Both the position numbers and the translations under genes were made by a program. From Methylobacterium oryzihabitans (lineage in GTDB: Bacteria; Pseudomonadota; Alphaproteobacteria; Rhizobiales; Beijerinckiaceae), in contig NZ_SACP01000001.1 in NCBI RefSeq assembly GCF_004004555.2, positions 186,001-250,000 of the forward strand: 64,000 nucleotides of DNA, read 5' to 3'. Every line of letters starts with the position of its first letter. The first letter of the stretch is position 1. The notes below the pieces were generated by a model. The model ran no database searches and was not told where the DNA came from. It saw only the letters and a program-made list of their open reading frames with translations. Shown piece by piece: positions 28,469-38,700 of the stretch.

Positions 28469-28768
28469 ATGGCCGCTGCCTCGTTGATCCTCAACATGAA
28501 GAAGACGTACCCGGATGGGGCGATTCTTCAACTCGTCGCGTGGCGGCTACCGGACCCGGAGTGCGTTCGTGGTTCGACGCACAGGTTCAAGTACCGCCTC
28601 TTCTATGGCGTTCCGGGAACCCGGCTCCTGAGCTACGACAATGAGGCCGGCAAGGGCGATCACGTTCATCGGGGCGCAGTCGAGGCCCCGTACACCTTCA
28701 TTTCGGTGCGCGAACTGGTCCGCGTGTTTCTCGACGAGGTGCGCACGATGCGCGGAGGTGAGCTATGA
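28469..28768 (+). CDS. TumE-like toxin (DUF6516 family)
   Basis: The 99-residue protein contains DGAILQLVAWRLPDPECVRG, THRFKYRLFYG and YDNEAGKGDHVHRG, followed by EAPYTF and a C-terminal helix. These are the landmarks of the DUF6516/TumE family, assigned as the toxin partner in toxin-antitoxin pairs with a winged-helix protein. The start is uncertain: ATG 28469 aligns best with the family length; ATG 28445 would add eight residues. Its stop overlaps the next ATG (ATGA), and GGAGGTGA for the downstream gene lies inside its last codons. It is flanked by repeats and has lower GC, suggesting acquisition. Confidence 0.75.
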   Translation: MAAASLILNMKKTYPDGAILQLVAWRLPDPECVRGSTHRFKYRLFYGVPGTRLLSYDNEAGKGDHVHRGAVEAPYTFISVRELVRVFLDEVRTMRGGEL

Positions 28769-29133
28769 GCGGAGACATCGATATCGAGATCGGGACGTCG
28801 GCCGAGGAGATGGGACGGCGGTTCGTCGACGCGTGGGAAGCCGCGGAGCGGGGCGAGGCGAGCGAGCCCCGCCAGGTGCTGGTATTCCACGATTTCGAGA
28901 CGCTGATCTCGGTCCTGTCGTCGACCCGTCTCCACCTGCTCAGGCACCTCGCCCGCGAGCCGGCCCCCTCGATCCGTGCCCTCGCCGGAAGCGTGGGACG
29001 GGACTACCGGCGCGTCCACGACGACGTGACCGCGCTGGTCGAGGCGGGGCTGATAGAGCAGCACGGCCGCCGTCTGACCGTCGCCGCCCGATCCGTTCAT
29101 GCCCGTCTCGATCTCAGCGGCGCGCCGCTCTGA
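28765..29133 (+). CDS. TumA-like winged-helix antitoxin (HVO_A0114-type)
   Basis: The 122-residue protein has an N-terminal helix, the conserved FHDFETLISVLSSTRLHLLRHL, and a winged-helix segment SIRALAGSVGRDYRRVHDDVTALVEAGLIEQ. This matches HVO_A0114-type DNA-binding proteins that accompany DUF6516 toxins. It probably neutralises the toxin and represses the operon. The ATG overlaps the toxin stop by 4 bases and has a strong ribosome-binding site (GGAGGTGA), so translation is coupled. Toxin-first order is the less common arrangement in type II systems but usual for this pair. Confidence 0.75.
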   Translation: MSGDIDIEIGTSAEEMGRRFVDAWEAAERGEASEPRQVLVFHDFETLISVLSSTRLHLLRHLAREPAPSIRALAGSVGRDYRRVHDDVTALVEAGLIEQHGRRLTVAARSVHARLDLSGAPL

Positions 29134-29162
29134 CCTGGTGCCGGCCGGTCCCGCCGCAGGGC

Positions 29163-29804
29163 CTATTGCTCCTGGCCTGCCCCCGCCCGCCGTCCGTCGA
29201 TGATGTCGGTGGCGGCGCGGAACGCGCTGTCGGCGTCGAGGGCGGTCGTGTCGATCACCACCGCGTCGGCGGCGACCACCAGCGGGGCGGCGTCGCGGCC
29301 GGCGTCGCGGGCGTCGCGGCGGCGGATGTCGTCGAGCACCGCCTCGTAGGCAGCGGCCTCGCCGCGGCCGCCGAGCTCGCGGTGGCGGCGGCGGGCGCGT
29401 TCCTCCGCCGAGGCGGTGATGAACAGCTTCACCGGGGCGTCGGGGCAGACCACCGTGCCGATGTCGCGCCCGTCGAGCACCGCCCCGCCCGGGGCGCCGG
29501 CGAAGCGGCGCTGCCAGTCGAGGAGGGCCGCCCGCACCGCCGGCACCGCCGAGACGATCGAGGCGGCCTCGCCCATCTGGCGGTCGCGCAGGCGCGGGTC
29601 GTCGAGGCTGCCGGCGTCGAGGGTGCGGGCGGCGGAGGCCGCCGCGTCGGGATCGGCGAGGCTGCGGTCCTCGTCGATCAGCGCCATCGCCACCGCCCGG
29701 TAGAGCAGCCCGGTATCGAGGTGCGGCAGCCCGTAATGCACGGCGAGACGCCGCGCGAGGGTGCCCTTGCCGGAGGCCGCCGGCCCGTCGATCGCGATCA
29801 CCAT
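29163..29804 (-). CDS. cmk: Cytidylate kinase
   Basis: The 213-residue enzyme phosphorylates CMP and dCMP with ATP. Visible are the P-loop [17 protein letters not shown] at the N-terminus, the substrate region [14 protein letters not shown], the [19 protein letters not shown] block with the CMP-binding Asp-Gly-Arg-Asp, and the LID segment [14 protein letters not shown]. It lies 22 bases downstream of aroA on the same strand. The aroA-cmk pairing is a common bacterial arrangement. Confidence 0.93.
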   Translation of the reverse strand: MVIAIDGPAASGKGTLARRLAVHYGLPHLDTGLLYRAVAMALIDEDRSLADPDAAASAARTLDAGSLDDPRLRDRQMGEAASIVSAVPAVRAALLDWQRRFAGAPGGAVLDGRDIGTVVCPDAPVKLFITASAEERARRRHRELGGRGEAAAYEAVLDDIRRRDARDAGRDAAPLVVAADAVVIDTTALDADSAFRAATDIIDGRRAGAGQEQ

Positions 29805-29826
29805 GGCGTCACTCCCCCTGCCGGCG

Positions 29827-31245
<1,419 letters not shown>

Positions 31246-31380
31246 TTACCACGGGAGGGGCCGCGCCGTCATCCGCCCTGTTCGGGCGTCCTCTGCCAAC
31301 CGCCTCGGCGCCATTTGACAGCGACCGCGCCCGCGACTAACCGGGCGCACTTCAAGAGAAAATCGAGAGGCTTTTCCACC

Positions 31381-31770
31381 GTGGCCAGACCGGAACTCGG
31401 CTTGAAGCGCCAGTGCATGAGCTGCGGCGCCAAGTTCTACGACCTCAGCAGGGATCCTGCCGTGTGCCCGAAATGCGGCACCGTCTATCAGGTCGCGGCC
31501 CTGTCCACGACCCGGATCCCGGCCCCGCAGGTCGCCAACCGTCCGGCGCAGGACGACGAGGAGGAAGAGACCAGCGGGCCGGAGATGGTCTCCCTCGACG
31601 AGGTCGAGGCCGCCGAGGAGGAGGGCGCCGAGGCCGTGGCCGACGACGACGCCGATGTCGGCGATGCCGGCGGCGACGACGACGACACCTTCCTGGAAGA
31701 GGACGAGGAGAGCGGCGACGACGTCTCCGACCTCATCGACGGCGACATCGAGAACGACGAGGAATCGTAG
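31381..31770 (+). CDS. TIGR02300 family protein (FYDLN acid domain)
   Basis: The 129-residue protein starts with a zinc-ribbon-like segment: RQCMSCGAKFYDLSRDPAVCPKCG, with Cys pairs at CxxC and CxxC spacing around the FYDL signature. The remainder is extremely acidic, with runs of Asp and Glu (DDEEEETSG, DDDADVGDAGGDDDD). This matches the alphaproteobacterial TIGR02300 family, whose function is unknown to me. The family start VARPELGLKRQC fixes GTG 31381. It lies upstream of tRNA-Ala and divergent from aroA, a placement I associate with this family. Confidence 0.88.
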   Translation: MARPELGLKRQCMSCGAKFYDLSRDPAVCPKCGTVYQVAALSTTRIPAPQVANRPAQDDEEEETSGPEMVSLDEVEAAEEEGAEAVADDDADVGDAGGDDDDTFLEEDEESGDDVSDLIDGDIENDEES

Positions 31771-31860
31771 CCGCCGCGCCGTCCCGGCGCGGGCAAGCAT
31801 CTGATCGGGCAGGCGAATCCGGCCCGGTCACGAAAACTTCGCAGAAACCCCGCCCCGGGG

Positions 31861-31890
31861 CTTGTGTCCGGACCAAGCCCCTCATATACA
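31861..31890 (+). promoter_or_regulatory. Putative promoter of the tRNA-Ala pair
   Basis: CTTGTG (31861-31866) and TATACA (31885-31890) are separated by 18 bases and lie about 75 bases upstream of the first tRNA. They resemble the alphaproteobacterial housekeeping consensus CTTGAC-N17-CTATAT. The location before a tRNA supports it; no other evidence. Confidence 0.4.
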
Positions 31891-31966
31891 GCCGCTCACC
31901 GGCGGCGGCGCCCCTCTCGGGGCGCTCCGGCGGTCCCGCGGCGATCCCAAGCGCCGCAGCGGAACC

Positions 31967-32042
<76 letters not shown>

Positions 32043-32130
32043 ACTCTCCTCATCGAGGGTTGAGACGGGTTGCTCCGCAGCCCGTGGGAACATGAGGACC
32101 CGCGGCTTCCCCAAGGCCGCGGATGGGTAC

Positions 32131-32206
<76 letters not shown>

Positions 32207-32247
32207 TCCTTCCTCGCTCGCTGAATTTCTGAAAGTCGATGGGTCCG

Positions 32248-32281
32248 GCGCTCACCATCCTCCGCGGGATGGGGTGAGCGC
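32248..32281. terminator. Imperfect hairpin between tRNA-Ala and the convergent RND gene
   Basis: GCGCTCACC (32248-32256) pairs with GGTGAGCGC (32273-32281), with further ATCC/GGAT pairing inside. It lies 42 bases after the second tRNA and 36 bases beyond the RND stop, so it could end transcripts from both sides. There is no T-run. Confidence 0.45.
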
Positions 32282-32316
32282 AGGGACGGCAGCCGCCACG
32301 GCGCCTGTCCGCTCCC

Positions 32317-35300
32317 CTACTCCGCCGCCTGCCGCAGCCGCGGCGGCTCCTCGGATTTCGGCGGTGATTCCGCCGGCTTCGCCCCGCGCCCCGACAGCCA
32401 CGTCGCGAGGTGGTCGAGGTAGATGTAGATCACCGGCGTGGTGAACAGCGTCAGCACCTGACTCACCGCGAGCCCGCCGACCATCGCGTAGCCGAGCGGC
32501 TGGCGGATCTCGGCGCCGGTGCCGGTGCCGAACATCAGCGGGATGCCGCCGAGCAGGGCGGCCATCGTGGTCATCAGGATCGGCCGGAAGCGCAGCAGGG
32601 CGGCCCGGCGGATCGCCTCCTCGGGGCCGATCCCTTCGGTGCGCTCGGCCACGATCGCGAAGTCGACCAGCATGATGCCGTTCTTCTTCACGATGCCGAT
32701 CAGCAGGACCACGCCGATCAGCGCGATCAGGCTGAAATCGTAGCCGAAGGCCAGCAGCATCGCGAGCGCCCCGACGCCGGCCGAGGGCAGCGTGGACAGG
32801 ATCGTCAGCGGGTGGATCAGGCTCTCGTAGAGCACGCCGAGGATCAGGTAGACCACCACCAGGGCGGCGAGGATCAGCAGCGGCACGGTCGCGAGCGATT
32901 GCTGGAACGCCTGGGCGGTGCCCTGGAAGCCGGTGGCGAGGGTCGGCGGCACGCCGAGTTCCTTCGCCGCCCGGTCGATCGCCGCCGTCGCCTGCCCGAG
33001 CGCCACCCCGGACGCGAGGTTGAAGCTGATCGTCACCGAGGGGAACTGGCCCTGATGGTTGATCGAGAGCGGGCGCACCGGATCGGTGCTCCACGTCGCG
33101 AAGGCGGCGAGCGGCACCTGCCCGCCGGTGGTCGGCGACTTCACGTAGATGCTGCGCAGCGAATCGGGCGACGCCTGGAGCGCCGGCAGCACCTCCAGGA
33201 TGACGTGGTAGCTGTTGAGCTGGGTGAAGTACTGGGCGACCTGCCGCTGTCCGATCGCGTCGTAGAGCGTGTCGTCGATGAGCTGGGGCGTGATGCCGAA
33301 GCGCGAGGCGGCGTCGCGGTTGATCGCCAGCGTCAGGGTCGTGCCGCTGGTCTGCTGGTCGGTGGCGACGTCGCGCAGCTCCGGCAGGGTCCTGAGCCTG
33401 TCGAGCAGGCGGGGCGACCATGCGTTCAGCTCGTCGAGATTCGGATCCTGGAGCGTGTACTCGAACTGGGTGCGCGAGGCCCGCGCGCCGGTGCGCACGT
33501 CCTGCGACGCCTGGAGGAAGACCTTCACGCCCTCCAGACGGTCGAGCTGCGGCCGCAGGCGGCCGATGATCCGGAAGGCGTCGGCCTGCCGCTCGTCGCG
33601 GGGCTTGAGCGTGATGAACATCCGGCCCGAATTGAGCGCCTGCCCGCTGCCGCCGATCGACATCGCGACGCTCGCCACGTCGGGGTCGGCCTGGATCACC
33701 CGGCCGACCGCCTCCTGGCGCTCCTTCATCGCCGAGAACGAGATGTCCTGCCCGCCCTCGGTGATGCCGACGATCAGGCCGGTATCCTGCTGCGGGAAGA
33801 AGCCCTTGGGGATGACGACGAACAGGTACGCGGTGAGCGCCACCGTGGCGAGGAAGCTCAGCAGCGTGACGACGCGGTGGCGCAGGGCGACGTCGAGGGC
33901 GGAGGCGTAGGCCGCCAGCAGCCCGTCGAAGACCCGTTCGCTCCAGCGGTACAGCCGGCCGTGGCGCTCCTCGGCCGGGGGCCTGAGCAGGCGTGCCGCC
34001 ATCATCGGGGTCAGCGACAGCGACACGAAGGCCGAGACGCCGATCGTCATCGACAGCACCACGGCGAATTCGCGGAACAGCCGGCCGATGATGCCGCCCA
34101 TCAGCAGCAACGGGATCAGCACCGCGATCAGCGAGACCGAGATCGACAGGATGGTGAAGCCGATCTCGCCGGCGCCCCTGAGCGCCGCCTGCATCGGCGC
34201 CATCCCTTCCTCGACGTGGCGGGCGATGTTCTCCAGCACCACGATCGCGTCGTCGACCACGAAGCCGACCGCGATGGTCAGCGCCATCAGCGACAGGTTG
34301 TCGAGGGTGTAGCCGGCGATCCACATCAGCGCGCAGGCGCCGAGCAGCGCCAGCGGCACCGTCACGCTCGGGATCACCGTCGCCCAGAGCGAGCGCAGGA
34401 AGCAGAAGATCACCGCCACGACGAGCGCGATGGTGAGGACCAGGGTGAACTGCACGTCCTCGACCGAGGCCCGGATGGTCTGGGTGCGGTCGCTGAGCGT
34501 CTTGACCACCACTCCGGCCGGCAGCGCCGCGGTGATGCGCGGGAGTTCCGCCTTGATCCGATCGACCGTCTCGATGACGTTGGCGCCCGGCTGCTTGAAG
34601 ATCACCAGGAACACGCCGCGCTGGCCGTTGGCCCAGGCCGCCTGCTTGGCGTCCTCCGGCCCCGCCACCGCGCGGCCGATGTCGCGCACCCGCAGCGGTG
34701 CCCCGTTGCGGTAGGCGATGATGACGTCGTTCCAGTCCTTCGCGGCGGTGAGCTGGTCGTTGGCGTAGACCGTGTAGCTGCGGGTGGCGCCGTCGAAATT
34801 GCCCTTCGGGTTGTTGACCGTGGTGAGCGAGAGCTGGGTGCGGACGTCCTCCAGCGAGAGGTCCTTCGCCACGAGCTTGGCCGGGTCGATCTGCACCCGG
34901 ATCGCCGGCTTCTGCTGGCCGCCGATCAGCACCTGGGCGACGCCGGAGATCTGGCTGATGCGCTGGGCGAGCTGGACGTCGGCGGCGTCGTCGACCTCGA
35001 TCAGCGGCAGGGTGTCGGACGTGGCCGAGAGCAGCAGGATCGGCGAATCGGCCGGGTTCACCTTGCGGTAGGTCGGCGGGCTCGGCAGGGTCTTGGGCAG
35101 TTGCCCGCCGGCGGCGTTGATCGCCGCCTGGATGTCGTTGGCTGCGGCGTCGATGTTGCGCGACAGGTCGAACTGCACGGTGATCGACGAGATGCCGAGC
35201 GCGCTGGTCGAGGTCATTTGGCTGACCCCGGGGATCTGCGCGAACTGACGCTCCAGCGGCTGCGCCACCGAGGAGGCCATCGTCTCGGGGCTGCCGCCGG

Positions 35301-35481
35301 GCAACTGCGCCGTGACCTGGATCGTCGGGAAGTCGACCTGCGGCAGCGGCGCCACCCCGAGCAGCGGGTAGGCGACGATTCCGAGGAACAGGATCCCGGC
35401 CATGATGAGCGAGGTGGCGACCGGGAAGCGGATGAACCATCCGGACAGGCCGCCTCCGGCCGGGGCGCTCGTTTCCTGCAT
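32317..35481 (-). CDS. RND efflux pump, MdtB/MdtC-like (HAE1 family)
   Basis: The 1054-residue inner-membrane pump has the two-fold RND layout: twelve hydrophobic helices and two large periplasmic loops. Landmarks are FIRFPVATSLIMAG at the N-terminus, QVDFPTIQVTAQLPGGSPE, the proton-relay helix 4 region GFVVDDAIVVLENIARH, PKGFFPQQDTGLIVG and GIVKKNGIMLVDFA. It exports drugs or other amphiphiles by proton antiport. MdtBC systems use two pump proteins; here only one pump gene follows the adaptor. The adaptor stop lies 2 bases upstream, so they form an operon. No TolC-like gene is adjacent. Confidence 0.9.
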   Translation of the reverse strand: MQETSAPAGGGLSGWFIRFPVATSLIMAGILFLGIVAYPLLGVAPLPQVDFPTIQVTAQLPGGSPETMASSVAQPLERQFAQIPGVSQMTSTSALGISSITVQFDLSRNIDAAANDIQAAINAAGGQLPKTLPSPPTYRKVNPADSPILLLSATSDTLPLIEVDDAADVQLAQRISQISGVAQVLIGGQQKPAIRVQIDPAKLVAKDLSLEDVRTQLSLTTVNNPKGNFDGATRSYTVYANDQLTAAKDWNDVIIAYRNGAPLRVRDIGRAVAGPEDAKQAAWANGQRGVFLVIFKQPGANVIETVDRIKAELPRITAALPAGVVVKTLSDRTQTIRASVEDVQFTLVLTIALVVAVIFCFLRSLWATVIPSVTVPLALLGACALMWIAGYTLDNLSLMALTIAVGFVVDDAIVVLENIARHVEEGMAPMQAALRGAGEIGFTILSISVSLIAVLIPLLLMGGIIGRLFREFAVVLSMTIGVSAFVSLSLTPMMAARLLRPPAEERHGRLYRWSERVFDGLLAAYASALDVALRHRVVTLLSFLATVALTAYLFVVIPKGFFPQQDTGLIVGITEGGQDISFSAMKERQEAVGRVIQADPDVASVAMSIGGSGQALNSGRMFITLKPRDERQADAFRIIGRLRPQLDRLEGVKVFLQASQDVRTGARASRTQFEYTLQDPNLDELNAWSPRLLDRLRTLPELRDVATDQQTSGTTLTLAINRDAASRFGITPQLIDDTLYDAIGQRQVAQYFTQLNSYHVILEVLPALQASPDSLRSIYVKSPTTGGQVPLAAFATWSTDPVRPLSINHQGQFPSVTISFNLASGVALGQATAAIDRAAKELGVPPTLATGFQGTAQAFQQSLATVPLLILAALVVVYLILGVLYESLIHPLTILSTLPSAGVGALAMLLAFGYDFSLIALIGVVLLIGIVKKNGIMLVDFAIVAERTEGIGPEEAIRRAALLRFRPILMTTMAALLGGIPLMFGTGTGAEIRQPLGYAMVGGLAVSQVLTLFTTPVIYIYLDHLATWLSGRGAKPAESPPKSEEPPRLRQAAE

Positions 35482-35483
35482 CC

Positions 35484-36656
35484 TCAGCGCGCCTCGTCCT
35501 GGGCCAGCGCGGCGCTGCCGGCCGGCCGGGTCTCGGCCACCGCCGCGCCCTCCTGCACCCGCGACTGCCCGCGCCAGATCACGGTCTCGCCGGGCGAGAG
35601 CCCCTTGAGCACCCGGGTGCGACCGGATTCGGAGCGCCCGACCGCGACCGGCCGCAGCCGCGCCGTCCCGTCCTCGACCACGAAGGCGTAGAGGCCGTTC
35701 GGGCCGTGCTGCACGGCGTCGTCCGGCACCGTGACGGCGTCGGCGACGGTGCCGATCCGCATCCGGGTCGAGACCGACAGGCCGGGCCACAGGGCGTGGT
35801 CGCGGTTGTCGAACGACGCCTTGAGCCGCACCGTCCCGGTCGCGGTGTCAACCTGGTTGTTGACGAGGTCGAGCCGCCCCTCCGAGAGCCGGGTCCGCCC
35901 GTCGGTGCTCCACGCCTCGACCGGGACCGGGCCGGCGGCGAGCGCCCCGGCGATCCCGCGCAATTCGTCCTCCGGCGCCGTGAAGACGACGAAGATCGGC
36001 TCGACCTGGGTGATCGTCACGATCGCGGTCTGCTGGGCGGCGGTGACGATGTTGCCGACGTCGATCAGCCGGAACCCGGTCACGCCGGCGATCGGCGCCT
36101 GGATCGAGGCGTAGGAGAGCTGCGTCGCGGCGTTGTCGATCGCCGCCTGGTCCGCGGCGATCTGGGCGGTGAGCTGGCTCACCTGGGCGCCCTGGGTGTC
36201 GGTCTGCTGGCGCGAAGCGTAGTCGCCGAGCTTGGTGTAGCGCTCGAGGTCGGCCCGGGCGTTCTTCAGGTTGGCCTCGTCCTGGGTCTTCTTCGCCCGC
36301 GCCCCGTCGAGGGCGGCCTGATAGGGCCGCGGATCGACCTGGGCCAGGAGGTCGCCCCTGGCCACCACCTGCCCCTCGCGAAAGCCGATCCGCTCGATCG
36401 CGCCGTCGACCCGGCTGCGCACCTGCACGGTGTTGTAGGCCTGCACCGTGCCGAGGCCGCCCAGCACCACGCCGAACGGGCCCTGCTCGACCCGGGCGAG
36501 CGTCACCGGCACCGGGGCCGGCGCCCGCGCGGCGGGTTTCTCGGCCGGGGCGTGCAGCCGCTGCCAGCCATAGGTTCCCGCGGCGCCTGCCAGCACGGCC
36601 GCCAGAATCAGCCACCCGCCGCGGCGTCGCGGCGTTCGGGTTCGTCCTGTTTCCAT
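35484..36656 (-). CDS. RND efflux periplasmic adaptor (MdtA/HlyD family)
   Basis: The 390-residue membrane-fusion protein has an N-terminal membrane anchor (GGWLILAAVLAGAAGTYGW), the lipoyl halves VQVRSRVDGAIERIGFREG and IQAPIAGVTGFRLIDVGN, an intervening coiled-coil hairpin (residues about 100-165, Gln/Ala-rich), a beta-barrel and a C-terminal MP domain with VEDGTARLRPVAVGR. It bridges the pump below and an outer-membrane channel. ATG 36656 starts METGRTRTPRRR; a TTG at 36677 is possible but has no better site. Confidence 0.88.
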   Translation of the reverse strand: METGRTRTPRRRGGWLILAAVLAGAAGTYGWQRLHAPAEKPAARAPAPVPVTLARVEQGPFGVVLGGLGTVQAYNTVQVRSRVDGAIERIGFREGQVVARGDLLAQVDPRPYQAALDGARAKKTQDEANLKNARADLERYTKLGDYASRQQTDTQGAQVSQLTAQIAADQAAIDNAATQLSYASIQAPIAGVTGFRLIDVGNIVTAAQQTAIVTITQVEPIFVVFTAPEDELRGIAGALAAGPVPVEAWSTDGRTRLSEGRLDLVNNQVDTATGTVRLKASFDNRDHALWPGLSVSTRMRIGTVADAVTVPDDAVQHGPNGLYAFVVEDGTARLRPVAVGRSESGRTRVLKGLSPGETVIWRGQSRVQEGAAVAETRPAGSAALAQDEAR

Positions 36657-36879
36657 CGGATGACGTCCGTCCACCAACCTGGATCTCGTCCACGGCGGAT
36701 CAAGAGCCCTGGCGGGGCTCCGCAGACGATCACCCTGTCACCGGACTGTTTCTGCAATGTTGGCGAGACCTGCGCCGGTCGCCCGGGCGGGCTGCATCAG
36801 GGGCACGCTTGGGCGCGCGGCGCCCTATCTTGCGGGAAGCCGGCGCGCGGTGCCGCGCCGGCGCACGGGAGATGATGCC

Positions 36880-37305
36880 ATGATGCACGCCGTTCGCGCC
36901 GGCCTCGCCGGCCTTGTCCTGCTCGCGGCCCCCGCCGCCCGGGCCGAGACCCTCACCTTCGCGAGCCCGCTGACCGGCGCGAGCGAGGTGCCGCCGAACA
37001 CCAGCCCCGGCAAGGGCGAGATCAAGGCGCAGTACGACACGGCAACGAAGACGCTGACGTGGCTCGGCACCTATGCCGGACTGACCGGACCTGTCACCGC
37101 GTCCCATTTCCACGGCCCGGCCGAGCCCGGCAAGAATGCCGGCGTGATGGTGCCCGCCCCCGCCGGCGAGAGCCCGTTCTCCGGCACCGCCACCCTCACC
37201 GACGCCCAGGCCGCCGAACTCACCGGCGGCCGGGTCTACTTCAACGTCCACACCGCCGCCCATCCGGGCGGCGAGCTGCGCGGGCAGATGGTGAAGGCGC
37301 CGTAG
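36880..37305 (+). CDS. Exported CHRD domain protein
   Basis: The 141-residue protein has a signal peptide (VRAGLAGLVLLAAPAARAE) and a single CHRD domain. It shows SPLTGASEVPPNTSPGKGE, ITWLGTYAGLTG-like strands, SHFHGPAEPGKNAGVMVP, and the C-terminal VYFNVHTAAHPGGELRGQM. CHRD domains occur in chordin and in many small bacterial secreted proteins; the bacterial role is unknown. Two Met codons in a row begin the gene; GGGAG lies about 8 bases upstream. It converges on mclA. Confidence 0.85.
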   Translation: MMHAVRAGLAGLVLLAAPAARAETLTFASPLTGASEVPPNTSPGKGEIKAQYDTATKTLTWLGTYAGLTGPVTASHFHGPAEPGKNAGVMVPAPAGESPFSGTATLTDAQAAELTGGRVYFNVHTAAHPGGELRGQMVKAP

Positions 37306-37332
37306 CGCCGTCTCCCGCGGGGCGCCCCGCCC

Positions 37333-38301
37333 TCACCGCATCGCGTCGGCCTTGGCGATCAGCGCCTCGGCCATGCGGATCGACGCGATGTCGATCAACC
37401 GGCCGTCGAGCGAGACGGCGCCGCGGCCGGCCTTCGCCGCCTCCTCCATCGCCGCGAGGATGCGGCGGGCCTTGGTCACCTCGGCTTCGCTCGGGGTGAA
37501 CACCTCGTTGGCGAGTTCGATCTGCGAGGGGTGGATCGCCCACTTGCCCTCGAAGCCGAGCGCGGCGCAGCGCTTGGCCGCCGAGCGGTAGCCGTCGGGA
37601 TCGGAGAAGTCGCCGAACGGGCCGTCGATCGGGCGCAGGCCGTAGGCCCGGCAGGCGACCAGCATCCGGTTCTGGGCGAACAGCCACGGGTCCTGCCAGT
37701 GGGTTTCGCGCCGGCCCTCGGCATCCTTGTCGGTGAGCACGGAGAAGTCCGGGTTGACGCCGCCGATCACCGTCGAGCGCGCCCGGGTCGAGGCGGCGTA
37801 GTCGGCGACGCCGAACGACATCGCCTCCAGGCGCTTCGAGGACTGGGCGATCGCCTCGACGTTGGCCATGCCGAGCGCGGTCTCGATCAGCACCTCGAAG
37901 CCGATCCGCTTCTTGCGCTTCTTGGCCTGCTCGATCTGCGTCACCAGCACGTCGATGGCGTAGACGTCCGCCGGCACGCCGACCTTCGGGATCAGGATCA
38001 TGTCGAGGCGCGGGCACGCCTCCACGATGTCGACCACGTCGCGGTACATGTAGTGGGTGTCCAGCCCGTTGATGCGGATCATCATCGTCTTCGACCCCCA
38101 GTCGAGGTCGTTGAGCGCCTGGACGATGTTCTTGCGCGCCTGCTCCTTGTCGTCGGGCGCGACCGCGTCCTCGAGGTCGAGGAAGATCACGTCGGCGGCC
38201 GATTGCGCCGATTTCTCCATGAAGGTCGGGTTGGAGCCGGGCACGGCCAGCTCGGAGCGGTGCAGCCGGGCGGTGGCCTGTTGGATCAGGGTGAAGCTCA
38301 T
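37333..38301 (-). CDS. mclA: Malyl-CoA lyase
   Basis: The 322-residue enzyme splits malyl-CoA into glyoxylate and acetyl-CoA, the closing step of the serine cycle. It belongs to the CitE-like TIM-barrel family. Visible are RSELAVPGSNPTFMEK, DVIFLDLEDAVAPDDKEQAR (metal-binding acids), MMIRINGLDT, the conserved GFEVLIETALGM and YGLRPIDGPFGDFSDPDG. Length and sequence match the methylotroph enzyme. It is the last gene of the cluster and is separated from ppc by a ~300-bp palindromic repeat. Confidence 0.94.
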   Translation of the reverse strand: MSFTLIQQATARLHRSELAVPGSNPTFMEKSAQSAADVIFLDLEDAVAPDDKEQARKNIVQALNDLDWGSKTMMIRINGLDTHYMYRDVVDIVEACPRLDMILIPKVGVPADVYAIDVLVTQIEQAKKRKKRIGFEVLIETALGMANVEAIAQSSKRLEAMSFGVADYAASTRARSTVIGGVNPDFSVLTDKDAEGRRETHWQDPWLFAQNRMLVACRAYGLRPIDGPFGDFSDPDGYRSAAKRCAALGFEGKWAIHPSQIELANEVFTPSEAEVTKARRILAAMEEAAKAGRGAVSLDGRLIDIASIRMAEALIAKADAMR

Positions 38302-38390
38302 CGGGGTTCCTCCAGGTGACGGATGCGGCGTTCGGGGCCGGATCGCACGGTGACGGATATGGGGCGGGTGTGGCGGGGAGACGTGGGGCG

Positions 38391-38687
38391 GACCCTCCCC
38401 CCTTTGCGGGCTCGCAGATTCACACAACGGGTAGTGCGGGTTCTCCTCGCCCCGCTTGCGGGGAGAGGCCTTCGTCCCCCTCGTTGGGGGCGAAGGGAGC
38501 CCGCAGGGCGAGGGTGAGGGGGCGAGGCCGGAAGAGGCTCCTCCGGCCTCGCCCCCTCACCCTCGGCTGCCGCCTCGCTCAGCCGACGACAAGATCGGCA
38601 GAGCCCTCTCCCCGCAAGCGGGGCGAGGAGAGATCCCGCCTCTCTCGGGAAGGTGTGAATGCTGTAGCCCGCAGAGGGGGGAGGGTC
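38391..38687. repeat. ~300-bp nested palindromic repeat between mclA and ppc (copy R1)
   Basis: Three nested inverted repeats share one centre. The outer arms begin GACCCTCCCCCC at 38391 and are complemented by the end at 38687. The middle arms (38442-38468 and 38605-38631) are perfectly complementary over 27 bases. The inner arms (38509-38532 and 38542-38565) are perfectly complementary over 24 bases and contain GAGGGTGAGGGGGCGAGG. No gene is present in the whole gap 38302-38700. A copy of the same family lies on the other side of ppc. Confidence 0.9.
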
Positions 38688-38700
38688 GGGCGCTGCGCCC

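Noticed and set aside
32410..35691. 1093-residue plus-strand open frame antisense to the RND pump
   Set aside because: Asp/His/Arg-rich shadow of a clear efflux pump on the other strand.
38391..38687. CRISPR-like array at the palindromic region
   Set aside because: Nested inverted repeats with one centre, not regularly spaced direct repeats with unique spacers.
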